A stretch of 64,000 bases of DNA from Virgibacillus ndiopensis (GTDB taxonomy: Bacteria; Bacillota; Bacilli; Bacillales; Amphibacillaceae), in NCBI RefSeq assembly GCF_900187325.1, contig NZ_FZMZ01000006.1:558001-622000 (forward strand), written 5' to 3'. The notes under the pieces were generated by a model. That model saw only the letters and a program-made list of their open reading frames with translations, made no database searches and was not told where the DNA came from. Positions 53,201 through 60,815 of this stretch are shown here, one piece after another. Position numbers and translations under genes: made by a program. Within the stretch, counting starts at the first letter, position 1; the number at the start of each line of letters is the position of its first letter.

Positions 53201-53224
53201 ATGGGTACCGCGACTGGTGCCCAT
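53201..53224 (+). terminator. Hairpin after ywlC
   Basis: ATGGGTACC pairs with GGTGCCCAT around a 6-base loop, followed by a modest T-rich stretch. Confidence 0.6.
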
Positions 53225-53316
53225 TTATGTTTTAGGGGAATTAGGTAATACGAGCTATAACACACCGAATACATACATATAAAAATTCCATTAATAGTAA
53301 AAGCACTCATATTCCG

Positions 53317-53353
53317 CCTTGGACATGCATAGTATTTATAAGCATGTCCGAGG
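53317..53353 (+). promoter_or_regulatory. 12-bp inverted repeat overlapping the mntP ribosome site
   Basis: CCTTGGACATGC (53317-53328) pairs with GCATGTCCGAGG (53342-53353), one wobble pair; the 3' arm covers the first bases of AGGAGG (53351-53356). In RNA it would partly hide the Shine-Dalgarno; in DNA it could be an operator. It does not resemble the yybP-ykoY manganese riboswitch or an MntR box that I know. Confidence 0.5.
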
Positions 53354-53363
53354 AGGATGTTAA

Positions 53364-53918
53364 ATGTCAGAGTATCAAATAGGAGAAATAGTCTCATTAG
53401 TTTTTATGTCGATAGCACTGGGCATGGACGCATTTTCAGTGAGCCTTGGAATGGGAATGCAACGAATACGGCTTAAGCGAATTGCATTGATTGGTGTTAT
53501 CATTGGACTTTTTCATATGATTATGCCATTTATCGGTATTATATTGGGAAAAGCTATTTCCAATCAAATCGGTGAGATTACGATTCTTATTGGGGGATTT
53601 TTATTACTCGTTATCGGAGCACAAATGCTTTTTTCAGCTTTTAATCATGAAGCAACAAAAATAGTTCAACCAATGGGAATTGGCCTCCTATTTTTTGCGT
53701 TAAGTGTCAGTATGGATAGTTTCTCTGTTGGATTAAGTCTCGGAATGTCAGGGGTAAAAACAGCCATTGCCTTATTTCTATTTGGAGCAGCTAGTATGAT
53801 TCTTACATGGATTGGCATGATCCTAGGGAAAAAGGTACACGGATTACTTGGAGTATATAGTGAAATACTGGGAGGAAGTATTTTATGTGGCTTCGGATTA
53901 AAGCTAATATTTGGGTGA
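53364..53918 (+). CDS. mntP: Manganese efflux pump MntP
   Basis: A 184-residue protein with six membrane helices in two similar halves, each with an acidic motif: ALGMDAFSVSLGMG (about 18-31) and SVSMDSFSVGLSLG (about 114-127). This is the MntP pattern of Mn(II) exporters. The Gly-rich helix GAASMILTWIGMILGKKV is also typical. AGGAGG is 7 bases before the ATG and partly covered by the hairpin described above. It equals B. subtilis ywlD in position. Confidence 0.9.
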   Translation: MSEYQIGEIVSLVFMSIALGMDAFSVSLGMGMQRIRLKRIALIGVIIGLFHMIMPFIGIILGKAISNQIGEITILIGGFLLLVIGAQMLFSAFNHEATKIVQPMGIGLLFFALSVSMDSFSVGLSLGMSGVKTAIALFLFGAASMILTWIGMILGKKVHGLLGVYSEILGGSILCGFGLKLIFG

Positions 53919-53961
53919 ACGAAAAAAATATCAAACTAGTTGAATATAAAATAGAACGAAG

Positions 53962-53985
53962 CGGAGAAAAATTCTCCGTTTTTTT
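53962..53985 (+). terminator. mntP terminator
   Basis: CGGAGAA pairs with TTCTCCG, followed by eight T residues. Confidence 0.9.
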
Positions 53986-54007
53986 TATTGGTAAAAACCT
54001 TCCTGCT

Positions 54008-54034
54008 GGGACATGGGGTCTGACCCCCTGTCCC
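54008..54034. repeat. REP-like 27-bp palindrome
   Basis: GGGACA and TGTCCC form the outer arms, GGGGT and ACCCC the inner arms, around CTG. Each side has one unpaired base (T at 54014, C at 54028). Palindromes built from GGGGTC/GACCCC and GGGACA occur dispersed in many bacterial genomes. GC content differs sharply from the surroundings. Confidence 0.6.
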
Positions 54035-54120
54035 GCTAAATGCATCATCTATTTTTTCTAACATTCCACTTCTTTCTATGTTATATTTTAATTAAGAGTT
54101 TTTTTTACGGAGGTTGCATT

Positions 54121-54723
54121 ATGAAAATCTTGTTCATTTGTACGGGAAATACATGTCGAAGTCCGATGGCGGAAGCGCTAATAAAACATAAATTTCCTGA
54201 AGCAGAGGTGCAGTCAGCAGGAATATTTGCTGGAAAAAATCAGCGTGCAAATCAGACTGCGATTGAGGCACTTGAATTAAAAGGAATAGCATTAGACCAT
54301 TGTTCGCAACCTGTTACTGATAAACTGCTACACTGGGCAGATCTCGTATTAACCATGACGACACAGCATAAACAGTCACTTATTTTACAGCATCCTAAAT
54401 TTCAAGAAAAATATTTCACATTGAAGGAATACGTTTCAGAAGCCGATAAAAAAGTGTGGAATGAACTTAAACAAGCTTATGCAAATTATGAAGCAAAACG
54501 ATCTATTTTCATTCAGGAAAATCAACAAAAGCTTGATAATCCTAAACTTGAACAGGAGCTTGAGAAGCATTTGCAGGAGGATTTTGAACACATCCAACTA
54601 TTGGAGTCTAGTTTAATTAATTACGATATTTCCGACCCGTTTGGTGGGGACCTTAGAATATATAAGGAAACGTTAAACGAATTGGATAAATATATTGATT
54701 CACTAATAAAAAAAATAAAATAA
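54121..54723 (+). CDS. ywlE: Protein arginine phosphatase YwlE, with an insertion
   Basis: A 200-residue low-molecular-weight phosphatase. The P-loop FICTGNTCRSPMAEAL has the Thr that makes YwlE selective for phospho-arginine, counteracting McsB; the general-acid Asp lies in SDPFGG. B. subtilis YwlE is about 150 residues. The extra 45-50 residues are a charged, helical segment (about 128-175; KQAYANYEAKRSIFIQENQQ and following) between LKEYVSEA and DPFGG. CGGAGG precedes the ATG at 54121; upstream in-frame codons from 54040 are rejected. Confidence 0.88.
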   Translation: MKILFICTGNTCRSPMAEALIKHKFPEAEVQSAGIFAGKNQRANQTAIEALELKGIALDHCSQPVTDKLLHWADLVLTMTTQHKQSLILQHPKFQEKYFTLKEYVSEADKKVWNELKQAYANYEAKRSIFIQENQQKLDNPKLEQELEKHLQEDFEHIQLLESSLINYDISDPFGGDLRIYKETLNELDKYIDSLIKKIK

Positions 54724-54750
54724 AACATGAAGGTGTAAGGGGATACATCT

Positions 54751-56043
54751 ATGAGAAGAAAATATCGATTTAGTTTACGATTAAAGTTAGTTTTGTTGAC
54801 AACACTTTTGGCAATTATTACATATACTTTTAGTGCCATTTTTATTTATTTTGTTTTCAATTATGTTCAATCATTCTGGAATGTTTCGGAAAATTGGTTC
54901 ACTGTTATTACGTTGGTAATGGGGATTTTTTGGTCGGGTGTATTAGCTTATTTTGCTGCTCGTTTTATTACCAAGCCTTTGGAAAGTCTTGAAATTGTTG
55001 CAACAAATGCAGCAAATGGTAATTTAAATCAATCAATTGAAATTTCTAATTCTGACGATGAAATTCGAGCACTTAGTATTGCTTTTGACAAAATGCTTAA
55101 AAATTTGACCGATATGGTACATAATATAGATAAGCATTTTGATTATACAAATCAATCTGTATTAAATATGAAACAATCTTCGGATCAAGCTACACAATAC
55201 TCGAAATCAATTGGTGCATCCGTTGATGATATATCGAAAGGGGCAGAAAGTTCTTCTGAGGCTATTCAGCAAACGGTAGAGTCTGTTGAAATGGCAACAG
55301 AACTTGCCGGTGAAGTACAAAATATGGCTAGCCAATCGAAGGATAAGTCAAACAATATGATTGATACGTTAAACAATAGTAAAATGGTGGTAAATCAATT
55401 AGTAGTAGGGATACAACAACTGGCTAGTGAGCAGGAAAACTCATTGCGAGATGTTGACAATCTAAAGGAAAATGCCCTGCAAATTGAATCGGTTATTACG
55501 ATGGTGGGTGAGATTGCCGCCCGAACTAATCTGTTGGCTTTAAATGCCTCCATCGAAGCAGCCCAAGCAGGTGAACATGGCAAAGGGTTTGCGGTAGTAG
55601 CTGATGAAATTCGTAAATTGGCTGATCAAAGTGCAAAAGCTGTTCAACGTATTTCTGATTTAATTAAAACAATTCAAGATGATGTAGCACTCGTTGTAAA
55701 TAAGATCAACGATAATGTACAATATGCTAATAAAGAAGCGAAAAAAGGTAAACAAACAAATGACGCTATTGAGCAAATGTCTGGATCTATCAATGATGTA
55801 GCAAACGAAATTGATGCGATTTCTACATTGGTAAATCGTCAACTAGAGTCAATTCAAGCAACCGTTAGGCAATCACAGGAAGTTGCTGCTATCGCTGAAG
55901 AAACATCTGCTGGGGCAGAAGAAGTTAATGCATCAATCCAGGAACAGGCAAGTATTATTGAACAAGTCGATCATATGGCATATGAATTAGAGGATCAAGC
56001 AAAGACATTAAATAAACAAATTCAGAAATTTAACGTATCGTAA
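54751..56043 (+). CDS. Methyl-accepting chemotaxis protein
   Basis: 430 residues. Two membrane helices (about 12-37 and 48-72) with only a very short external loop, a HAMP domain (about 70-125, [22 protein letters not shown]) and a long signalling coiled coil whose hairpin tip is [31 protein letters not shown]. With no extracellular ligand domain it probably senses internal or membrane cues. It inserts between ywlE and rpiB relative to B. subtilis. GTAAGGGGATAC lies upstream of the ATG. Confidence 0.93.
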   Translation: MRRKYRFSLRLKLVLLTTLLAIITYTFSAIFIYFVFNYVQSFWNVSENWFTVITLVMGIFWSGVLAYFAARFITKPLESLEIVATNAANGNLNQSIEISNSDDEIRALSIAFDKMLKNLTDMVHNIDKHFDYTNQSVLNMKQSSDQATQYSKSIGASVDDISKGAESSSEAIQQTVESVEMATELAGEVQNMASQSKDKSNNMIDTLNNSKMVVNQLVVGIQQLASEQENSLRDVDNLKENALQIESVITMVGEIAARTNLLALNASIEAAQAGEHGKGFAVVADEIRKLADQSAKAVQRISDLIKTIQDDVALVVNKINDNVQYANKEAKKGKQTNDAIEQMSGSINDVANEIDAISTLVNRQLESIQATVRQSQEVAAIAEETSAGAEEVNASIQEQASIIEQVDHMAYELEDQAKTLNKQIQKFNVS

Positions 56044-56072
56044 AAGCACCTTTAGAGAAGGAGTGAAGATAG

Positions 56073-56513
56073 ATGAAAGTTATAATTACAGCAGATCATG
56101 CAGGAATGACAATCCGTAACGAAGTAAAAAATCTATTAGACGAAATGGGTATTGATTATGTGGACACTGGTTGTGATTGCCAAAGCTCAGTAGACTATCC
56201 GGATTATGCACTACCAGCTGCAGAGCGTGTTGCTAGTGGTGAATTTGATCGCGGAATTTTTATTTGTGGAACTGGAATCGGCATGTCCATTTCAGCAAAC
56301 AAGGTAAAAGGTATTCGTTGTGCATTAGTTCACGATGTTTATACAGCAAAATTAACACGTCAGCATAATGACTCTAACGTGCTAGCAATGGGTGAGCGGG
56401 TAATTGGGCCTGGGCTTGCTCGTGAAATTGCAAAATCCTGGCTCGAATCTGAATTTGATGGCGGACGTCATGCTAATCGAATTGGTAAAATTTCTACGTA
56501 TGAAGATAAATAA
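56073..56513 (+). CDS. rpiB: Ribose-5-phosphate isomerase B
   Basis: A 146-residue RpiB/LacAB-type isomerase (B. subtilis YwlF position) interconverting ribose 5-phosphate and ribulose 5-phosphate. The active-site Cys is in IFICGTGIGMSISANKV, the phosphate-binding start is TADHAGMTIR, and HDVYTAKLTRQHNDSNVLAMG is the second signature. AGAAGGAGTG precedes the ATG. It is followed closely by ywlG and glyA with no terminator, suggesting an rpiB-ywlG-glyA transcript. Confidence 0.95.
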   Translation: MKVIITADHAGMTIRNEVKNLLDEMGIDYVDTGCDCQSSVDYPDYALPAAERVASGEFDRGIFICGTGIGMSISANKVKGIRCALVHDVYTAKLTRQHNDSNVLAMGERVIGPGLAREIAKSWLESEFDGGRHANRIGKISTYEDK

Positions 56514-56548
56514 GTTATGTGTTGCACTTCTCATGGCAGGTGATACAA

Positions 56549-57124
56549 ATGGTAGACTTCAACCAACAGGTGCAAAATGATACTCGTGCAGTCATCGATG
56601 AATGGCTAGCTAGTCAGCATTTGCGCGAAGGGAATCTCTTCGTCATAGGCTGTTCCACTAGTGAAATTGCTGGAAAACATATTGGAACCGCTGGTAGTGA
56701 AGAATTGGCGGCCATAGTTTTTGCAGCATTAGAATATTTGAAAAGCAAAATGAATATTAAGCTTGCATTTCAATGTTGCGAGCATTTAAACCGTGCTCTA
56801 GTCGTTGAACAGAAAACAATGGATACACATAAGCTTGAACAAGTATCAGTTATTCCAGCGCCAACTGCTGGTGGTTCAATGGCATCTTATGCATATAAAC
56901 ATATGAAGAACCCCGTAGTTGTTGAAACAATTCAAGCTCATGCAGGAATTGATATTGGTGAGACAATGATTGGCATGCACATGAAACGGGTAGCAATACC
57001 ATTACGCTTCAATCAACGTAAGATTGGAAATGCCCGTGTTACAGCAGCACGAACTAGACCAAAATTAATTGGTGGGGAACGTGCGATTTATAAGGACACT
57101 GCAGCTAATAACAGTTGTAAATAA
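56549..57124 (+). CDS. ywlG: YwlG-family protein (DUF436 / TIGR01440)
   Basis: A 191-residue protein of the conserved YwlG family, function unknown. Conserved blocks are [54 protein letters not shown] and a C-terminal [14 protein letters not shown]. The ATG at 56549 follows CAGGTGA; the longer frame from 56519 starts 5 bases after the rpiB stop and lacks a ribosome site. The paired Cys in FQCCEHLN might bind metal, but this is speculation. It lies between rpiB and glyA as in B. subtilis. Confidence 0.9.
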   Translation: MVDFNQQVQNDTRAVIDEWLASQHLREGNLFVIGCSTSEIAGKHIGTAGSEELAAIVFAALEYLKSKMNIKLAFQCCEHLNRALVVEQKTMDTHKLEQVSVIPAPTAGGSMASYAYKHMKNPVVVETIQAHAGIDIGETMIGMHMKRVAIPLRFNQRKIGNARVTAARTRPKLIGGERAIYKDTAANNSCK

Positions 57125-57150
57125 TCAAATACGTAGGAGGCTTTACAAAA

Positions 57151-58407
57151 ATGGACCAAGTGAAACTAGCAGTCAAAGACCTATCTAAAGCAGATCAAGA
57201 ACTATATACAGCAATGCAGAATGAAAAAAAACGACAGCAGGAAAAAATTGAACTTATTGCATCAGAGAACTTTGTATCTGAAGCAGTAATGGAAGCAATG
57301 GGTTCTGTGTTAACAAATAAATATGCAGAAGGCTATCCTGGAAAACGTTATTATGGTGGTTGTGAATTTGTTGATGTTGTGGAAAATTTAGCTCGTGACC
57401 GTGCGAAAGAACTGTTTGATGCCGAACATGCTAATGTACAACCCCATTCAGGTGCGCAAGCAAACATGGCGGTTTATTTCACTGCTTTAGAACCAGGTGA
57501 CACAGTACTTGGGATGAACTTGAACCATGGTGGTCACTTAACACATGGCAGCCCTGTGAATTTCAGTGGGAAGCTTTATAATTTTGTTGAGTACGGTGTA
57601 GATAAAGAGTCAGAACAGCTTGATTATGATGCTGTATTAGAAAAGGCGAAAGAAGTTAAACCAAAACTAATTGTTGCTGGTGCTAGTGCGTATTCACGTA
57701 CGATTGACTTTGCCAAGTTTCGTGAAATTGCTGATGCAGTCGGAGCTTATTTAATGGTTGATATGGCACATATAGCTGGTCTTGTCGCTACGGGTCTTCA
57801 TCCAAATCCTGTGCCGCATGCTGACTTTGTTACCACTACTACACACAAGACTTTAAGAGGCCCACGTGGCGGTATGATTTTGTGTAAAGAGGAATACGCG
57901 AAGAAAATTGATAAGTCCGTCTTTCCTGGTATGCAAGGTGGTCCTTTGATGCACATAATTGCTGCAAAAGCAACGTCATTTAAAGAGGCATTATCCGATG
58001 ATTTTAAAGCATACTCAAGACAAATCGTTAAAAATGCCAACGTTTTAGGTGAAGCATTGAAGGATGAAGGAATTCGTATTGTTTCAGGGGGAACTGACAA
58101 CCATCTCCTGCTTTTAGACGTAACACCACTTGACCTAACAGGTAAAGTTGCAGAAAAAGTACTAGATGACATTGGTATCACAACAAATAAAAATACGATC
58201 CCATTTGATACAGAAAGCCCATTTGTAACAAGCGGTGTGCGTATCGGTACAGCAGCTGTGACAACACGTGGATTTAAGGAAGCTGAAATGGATGAAATTG
58301 CTGCAATTATTTCACTTACGCTTAAAAATCATGAAGATGAAACAAAATTACAGGAAGCGGCTGATCGTGTTAAAGTTTTAACGGATCGTTTTCCGCTTTA
58401 CGCATAA
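57151..58407 (+). CDS. glyA: Serine hydroxymethyltransferase
   Basis: A 418-residue PLP enzyme converting serine and tetrahydrofolate to glycine and methylene-THF. The PLP lysine lies in [39 protein letters not shown] and [18 protein letters not shown] are family signatures. TAGGAGG is 9 bases before the ATG. I see no PurR box or riboswitch in the 26-base spacer to ywlG. A terminator follows. Confidence 0.97.
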   Translation: MDQVKLAVKDLSKADQELYTAMQNEKKRQQEKIELIASENFVSEAVMEAMGSVLTNKYAEGYPGKRYYGGCEFVDVVENLARDRAKELFDAEHANVQPHSGAQANMAVYFTALEPGDTVLGMNLNHGGHLTHGSPVNFSGKLYNFVEYGVDKESEQLDYDAVLEKAKEVKPKLIVAGASAYSRTIDFAKFREIADAVGAYLMVDMAHIAGLVATGLHPNPVPHADFVTTTTHKTLRGPRGGMILCKEEYAKKIDKSVFPGMQGGPLMHIIAAKATSFKEALSDDFKAYSRQIVKNANVLGEALKDEGIRIVSGGTDNHLLLLDVTPLDLTGKVAEKVLDDIGITTNKNTIPFDTESPFVTSGVRIGTAAVTTRGFKEAEMDEIAAIISLTLKNHEDETKLQEAADRVKVLTDRFPLYA

Positions 58408-58420
58408 TAGCATAATTCCG

Positions 58421-58450
58421 AGGATGTTCCGAAATAGCGGGCATCCTTTT
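58421..58450 (+). terminator. glyA terminator
   Basis: AGGATG pairs with CATCCT and inner CCG with CGG around AAATAG, followed by six T residues. Confidence 0.85.
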
Positions 58451-58530
58451 TTACGATAAGAAAATATAAATTTTTGGCTCTAATTAGTTTACATCATGGT
58501 AAGCCACGCCCAGCGACTGTGGGACGTCCC

Positions 58531-58570
58531 ACACCTCCGTATGATAAGTTAACATCGATTGGCTATGCTC
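58531..58570 (+). repeat. Intergenic repeat shared with 39624-39663
   Basis: A 40-base block with CACACCTCCGTATGATAAG and TTAACATCGATTGGC; see the partner at 39.6 kb. It is flanked here by TGGGACGTCCCA, a perfect 12-bp palindrome (58521-58532). It fills the glyA-upp gap (58408-58731). Confidence 0.6.
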
Positions 58571-58664
58571 ATTCTGTCCGTTATCTCCTACGGCTCAGTC
58601 CACTCCAAACGTAACTACACGGACGCCTCTGCTTTTGCTTTAGGTGATAAAATTTTTACTTTGC

Positions 58665-58693
58665 TTGAAACGTTGCCAATTTTTCAGTACAAT
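58665..58693 (+). promoter_or_regulatory. SigA promoter of upp
   Basis: TTGAAA (58665-58670), a 17-base spacer, and TACAAT (58688-58693). Confidence 0.65.
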
Positions 58694-58731
58694 TTGAAAG
58701 ATGTAACTAATCTTAAGGAGTGATCACCGAA

Positions 58732-59361
58732 ATGGGAAAAGTACACGTACTAGATCATCCGTTAATTCAACATAAATTAACGTACATAAGGGATAAAAAT
58801 ACAGGTACCAAAGAATTCCGCGAGCTTGTTGATGAAGTGGCAATGTTAATGGCTTTTGAAATAACGCGAGACCTGCCGCTTCAGGAAATTACGACTCCAA
58901 CACCCGTAATGGAAGCGAAAACGAAGGTATTGGCAGGGAAAAAAATTGGCTTAATCCCAATTCTCCGTGCTGGGCTTGGTATGGTAGACGGGATGTTAAG
59001 TTTAATCCCAGCTGCTCGTGTTGGCCATGTTGGGTTATATCGTGATCCTGAATCGTTACAACCGGTAGAATACTATATCAAATTACCGTCAGATATTTCC
59101 GAACGCGAATTAATAGTTATTGACCCCATGCTGGCAACAGGTGGTTCAGCAAATGACGCAATTCATTCATTGAAAAAACGCGGTGCTAAACAAATCCGCT
59201 TGATGTGCCTAATCGCAGCACCTGAAGGCGTTAAAAAAATTCAGGAAGAGCATCCGGATGTAGATATTTATCTAGCAGCCCTGGATGAAAAACTGGATGA
59301 CCATGGCTATATTATTCCAGGATTAGGAGATGCAGGTGACCGACTTTACGGCACGAAATAA
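58732..59361 (+). CDS. upp: Uracil phosphoribosyltransferase
   Basis: A 209-residue pyrimidine salvage enzyme making UMP from uracil and PRPP; same length as in B. subtilis. The PRPP-binding loop [16 protein letters not shown] and uracil-binding C-terminus [18 protein letters not shown] are intact. The ATG at 58732 ([11 protein letters not shown]) follows TAAGGAGTGATC; an earlier ATT/ATG frame from 58720 is rejected. A degenerate GTGCTGGAGCTGGAC repeat lies in the short gap before wecB. Confidence 0.97.
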   Translation: MGKVHVLDHPLIQHKLTYIRDKNTGTKEFRELVDEVAMLMAFEITRDLPLQEITTPTPVMEAKTKVLAGKKIGLIPILRAGLGMVDGMLSLIPAARVGHVGLYRDPESLQPVEYYIKLPSDISERELIVIDPMLATGGSANDAIHSLKKRGAKQIRLMCLIAAPEGVKKIQEEHPDVDIYLAALDEKLDDHGYIIPGLGDAGDRLYGTK

Positions 59362-59470
59362 GAACAGAAAAAACAAAAGCATAGGTGCTGGAGCTGGACG
59401 CGGCCAATCTGTTGATAACTTTATAAGGCAAAATGACCTATTCTGAAAAATAGATGTGGAGTGACGAGAA

Positions 59471-60583
59471 ATGAGTAAACGCATTAAAGTAATGACGATT
59501 TTTGGAACAAGACCAGAAGCAATCAAAATGGCACCTCTTGTTTTAGAGTTACAAAAACGAGAACAAGAGTTTGAATCGATCGTAACTGTTACCGCACAGC
59601 ATAGAGAAATGCTTGATCAAGTGCTGGAAATTTTTAAGATAACACCGGATTTTGATTTAAACATTATGAAACAAAAACAAACACTAGCACAGATTACGAC
59701 ACGAGCATTAGAAGGTCTAGACAAAGTAATGAAAGAAACTAAGCCAGATATCGTCTTAGTGCATGGTGATACGAGTACTACTTTTGCAGCTTCACTTGCA
59801 GCTTACTATAACCAAATTGCAGTAGGACATGTGGAAGCAGGTCTTAGGACATGGGACAAATATTCGCCATATCCAGAAGAAATGAACCGTCAGCTAACAG
59901 GTGTTATGGCAGATTTACATTTTGCCCCTACTGAAAAGTCAAAACAAAATCTAATAGACGAAAATAAACCAGCTGATCGTATTGTTGTCACAGGAAATAC
60001 GGCAATTGATGCATTAAAAACGACTGTAGATGATCGTTACTCTAGTACAGTTCTTGATGAGATTGGTGATAAACGACTAGTACTGATGACAGCACATCGT
60101 AGAGAAAATCTCGGTAACAACATGCAACAGATGTTCCGTGCAATTAAACGTTTAGTTGAAGAACATGATGATGTGCAAGTTATTTATCCGGTACACTTAA
60201 ATCCAGTCGTTCAACAAACTGCAAATGATATTTTAGGAAATGATGATCGCATTAAATTAATTGAACCATTAGGTGTAGTAGATTTTCATAATTTTGCTGC
60301 GCGTAGCCATTTAATTTTAACGGATTCAGGTGGTGTCCAAGAAGAAGCGCCATCATTAGGTGTTCCAGTTCTAGTATTACGCGACACTACTGAACGACCA
60401 GAAGGTATTGAAGCAGGAACGTTAAAATTAGCCGGAACAGACGAAGATACTATTTTTAACTTGGCACACGAACTGTTATCAGATAAAACTTCATATGATA
60501 AAATGGCAAAAGCATCAAATCCATACGGTGATGGACAAGCATCCGAACGTATTGCCGATGCTATTGTTGATTATTTTAAGTAA
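59471..60583 (+). CDS. wecB: UDP-N-acetylglucosamine 2-epimerase
   Basis: A 370-residue non-hydrolysing epimerase interconverting UDP-GlcNAc and UDP-ManNAc, the precursor for teichoic acid linkage units (MnaA in B. subtilis) or capsule. Features: VMTIFGTRPEAIKMAPLVLEL, VHGDTSTTFAAS, GHVEAGLRTWDKYSPYPEE, LTAHRREN-type VLMTAHRRENLG, and LTDSGGVQEEAPSLG, containing the UDP-binding residues. GGAGTGACG precedes the ATG. upp-wecB-atpI adjacency is a familiar Bacillaceae order. Confidence 0.95.
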   Translation: MSKRIKVMTIFGTRPEAIKMAPLVLELQKREQEFESIVTVTAQHREMLDQVLEIFKITPDFDLNIMKQKQTLAQITTRALEGLDKVMKETKPDIVLVHGDTSTTFAASLAAYYNQIAVGHVEAGLRTWDKYSPYPEEMNRQLTGVMADLHFAPTEKSKQNLIDENKPADRIVVTGNTAIDALKTTVDDRYSSTVLDEIGDKRLVLMTAHRRENLGNNMQQMFRAIKRLVEEHDDVQVIYPVHLNPVVQQTANDILGNDDRIKLIEPLGVVDFHNFAARSHLILTDSGGVQEEAPSLGVPVLVLRDTTERPEGIEAGTLKLAGTDEDTIFNLAHELLSDKTSYDKMAKASNPYGDGQASERIADAIVDYFK

Positions 60584-60588
60584 AATGG

Positions 60589-60617
60589 AAGGGCTCAGTA
60601 GATGCTGGGCCTTTTTT
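60589..60617 (+). terminator. wecB terminator
   Basis: AAGGGCTCAG pairs with CTGGGCCTT (one bulge) around TAGATG, followed by six T residues. The remaining gap to the protease gene shows nothing further. Confidence 0.75.
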
Positions 60618-60815
60618 GTTGGTATAACTTATCCTGTGAGTTGCCTAAACCTGTAACAGGTTAGATCAACCAAAGCAATCGCATTTTATCAACTGGAACT
60701 TGTTTAGCCTAATTTCTCACGACAAATCATACAACCATAAAATCAAGAAATCCTCCAAACCATGCATGATTATCCAACTTTTTCAAATGATAATAAAAAA
60801 GGAGGACCTCCATCC

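Noticed and set aside
53225-53363. yybP-ykoY manganese riboswitch upstream of mntP
   Set aside because: The conserved riboswitch loops are not visible; only the simple 12-bp inverted repeat is present.
54040-54120. 27-residue hydrophobic extension of YwlE
   Set aside because: It would add a false membrane segment to a cytoplasmic phosphatase; CGGAGG before the ATG at 54121 sets the start.
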